Source of the DNA: SZUA-430 sp044375275
GTDB taxonomy: Bacteria > Pseudomonadota > Alphaproteobacteria > Micropepsales > Micropepsaceae
Direction of reading: 5' to 3'
DNA: 6,046 nt
Assembly (NCBI GenBank): GCA_044375275.1
Contig: JBILMZ010000212.1
Coordinates: 1-6,046, forward strand
This document shows positions 5,989 through 6,046 of this stretch, one piece after another (the stretch's first letter is position 1; every line of letters starts with the position of its first letter). Position numbers and translations under genes: made by a program. Below the pieces are notes generated by a model. It was given only the letters and a program-made list of their open reading frames with translations, did no database searches and was not told the DNA's origin.

Positions 5989-6046
5989 CACTGAATTTCC
6001 CGGCGCAGATCAGGTTCAGCTGCCCGCCATCAGTTCAATATTGCCT
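5962..6046. repeat. Imperfect inverted repeat spanning the mobB 3' end
   Basis: The left arm (5962-5982, inside the last codons of mobB) and the right arm (6024-6046, at the window edge) are complementary in three blocks: AGGCA with TGCCT (5 pairs), TATTGAAC with GTTCAATA (8 pairs) and GGCGG with CCGCC (5 pairs). One bulged base and one small mismatched patch separate the blocks. The enclosed loop is about 41 bases. No T-run is visible before the window ends, so a terminator is possible but not shown. The 58 bases after mobB hold no plus-strand start codon of note. Confidence 0.55.

Noticed and set aside
6016..6046. C-terminus of a convergent minus-strand gene ending at the TGA (6018-6016)
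   Set aside because: Only about nine codons are visible with no recognisable motif, too little to call a gene.

Overview
The window is part of a respiratory nitrate reduction locus. It reads most like a denitrifying or nitrate-respiring alphaproteobacterium. That placement is an inference from three things: a fused double-domain NarK, a divergent Crp/Fnr regulator without an iron-sulfur cluster (the Paracoccus narR-narKGHJI layout), and moderately GC-rich coding sequence. No rRNA, tRNA, mobile element or CRISPR array is visible.

Layout: on the minus strand, narK (3299 to 549) is followed after 10 bases by narG (538 to beyond base 1, truncated by the window edge). This is the start of a narKG(HJI) operon. 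A 158-base divergent control region (3300-3457) holds two FNR/NNR-type palindromes. On the plus strand come a Crp/Fnr-family regulator (3458-4156), an outer-membrane beta-barrel protein of the alginate-export-like type (4229-5473) and mobB (5473-5988). The barrel gene and mobB overlap by one base. The last 58 bases hold no callable gene but complete an imperfect inverted repeat that begins inside the end of mobB.

Working model: under low oxygen and nitrogen oxides, FNR and/or the divergent regulator bind the palindromes and switch on narKG and the regulator itself. NarK brings nitrate into the cytoplasm and exports nitrite. NarG reduces nitrate on the cytoplasmic face of the membrane, using bis-MGD cofactor, for which MobB is an accessory factor. 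The porin may provide the outer-membrane passage for nitrate/nitrite or another anion, but this rests only on its position.

Most of the window is a recognisable, known kind of system. The least explained parts are the porin in this locus, its coupling to mobB, and the paired inverted FNR-type boxes, one of which sits in the regulator's own leader. I see no evidence for a wholly new system.
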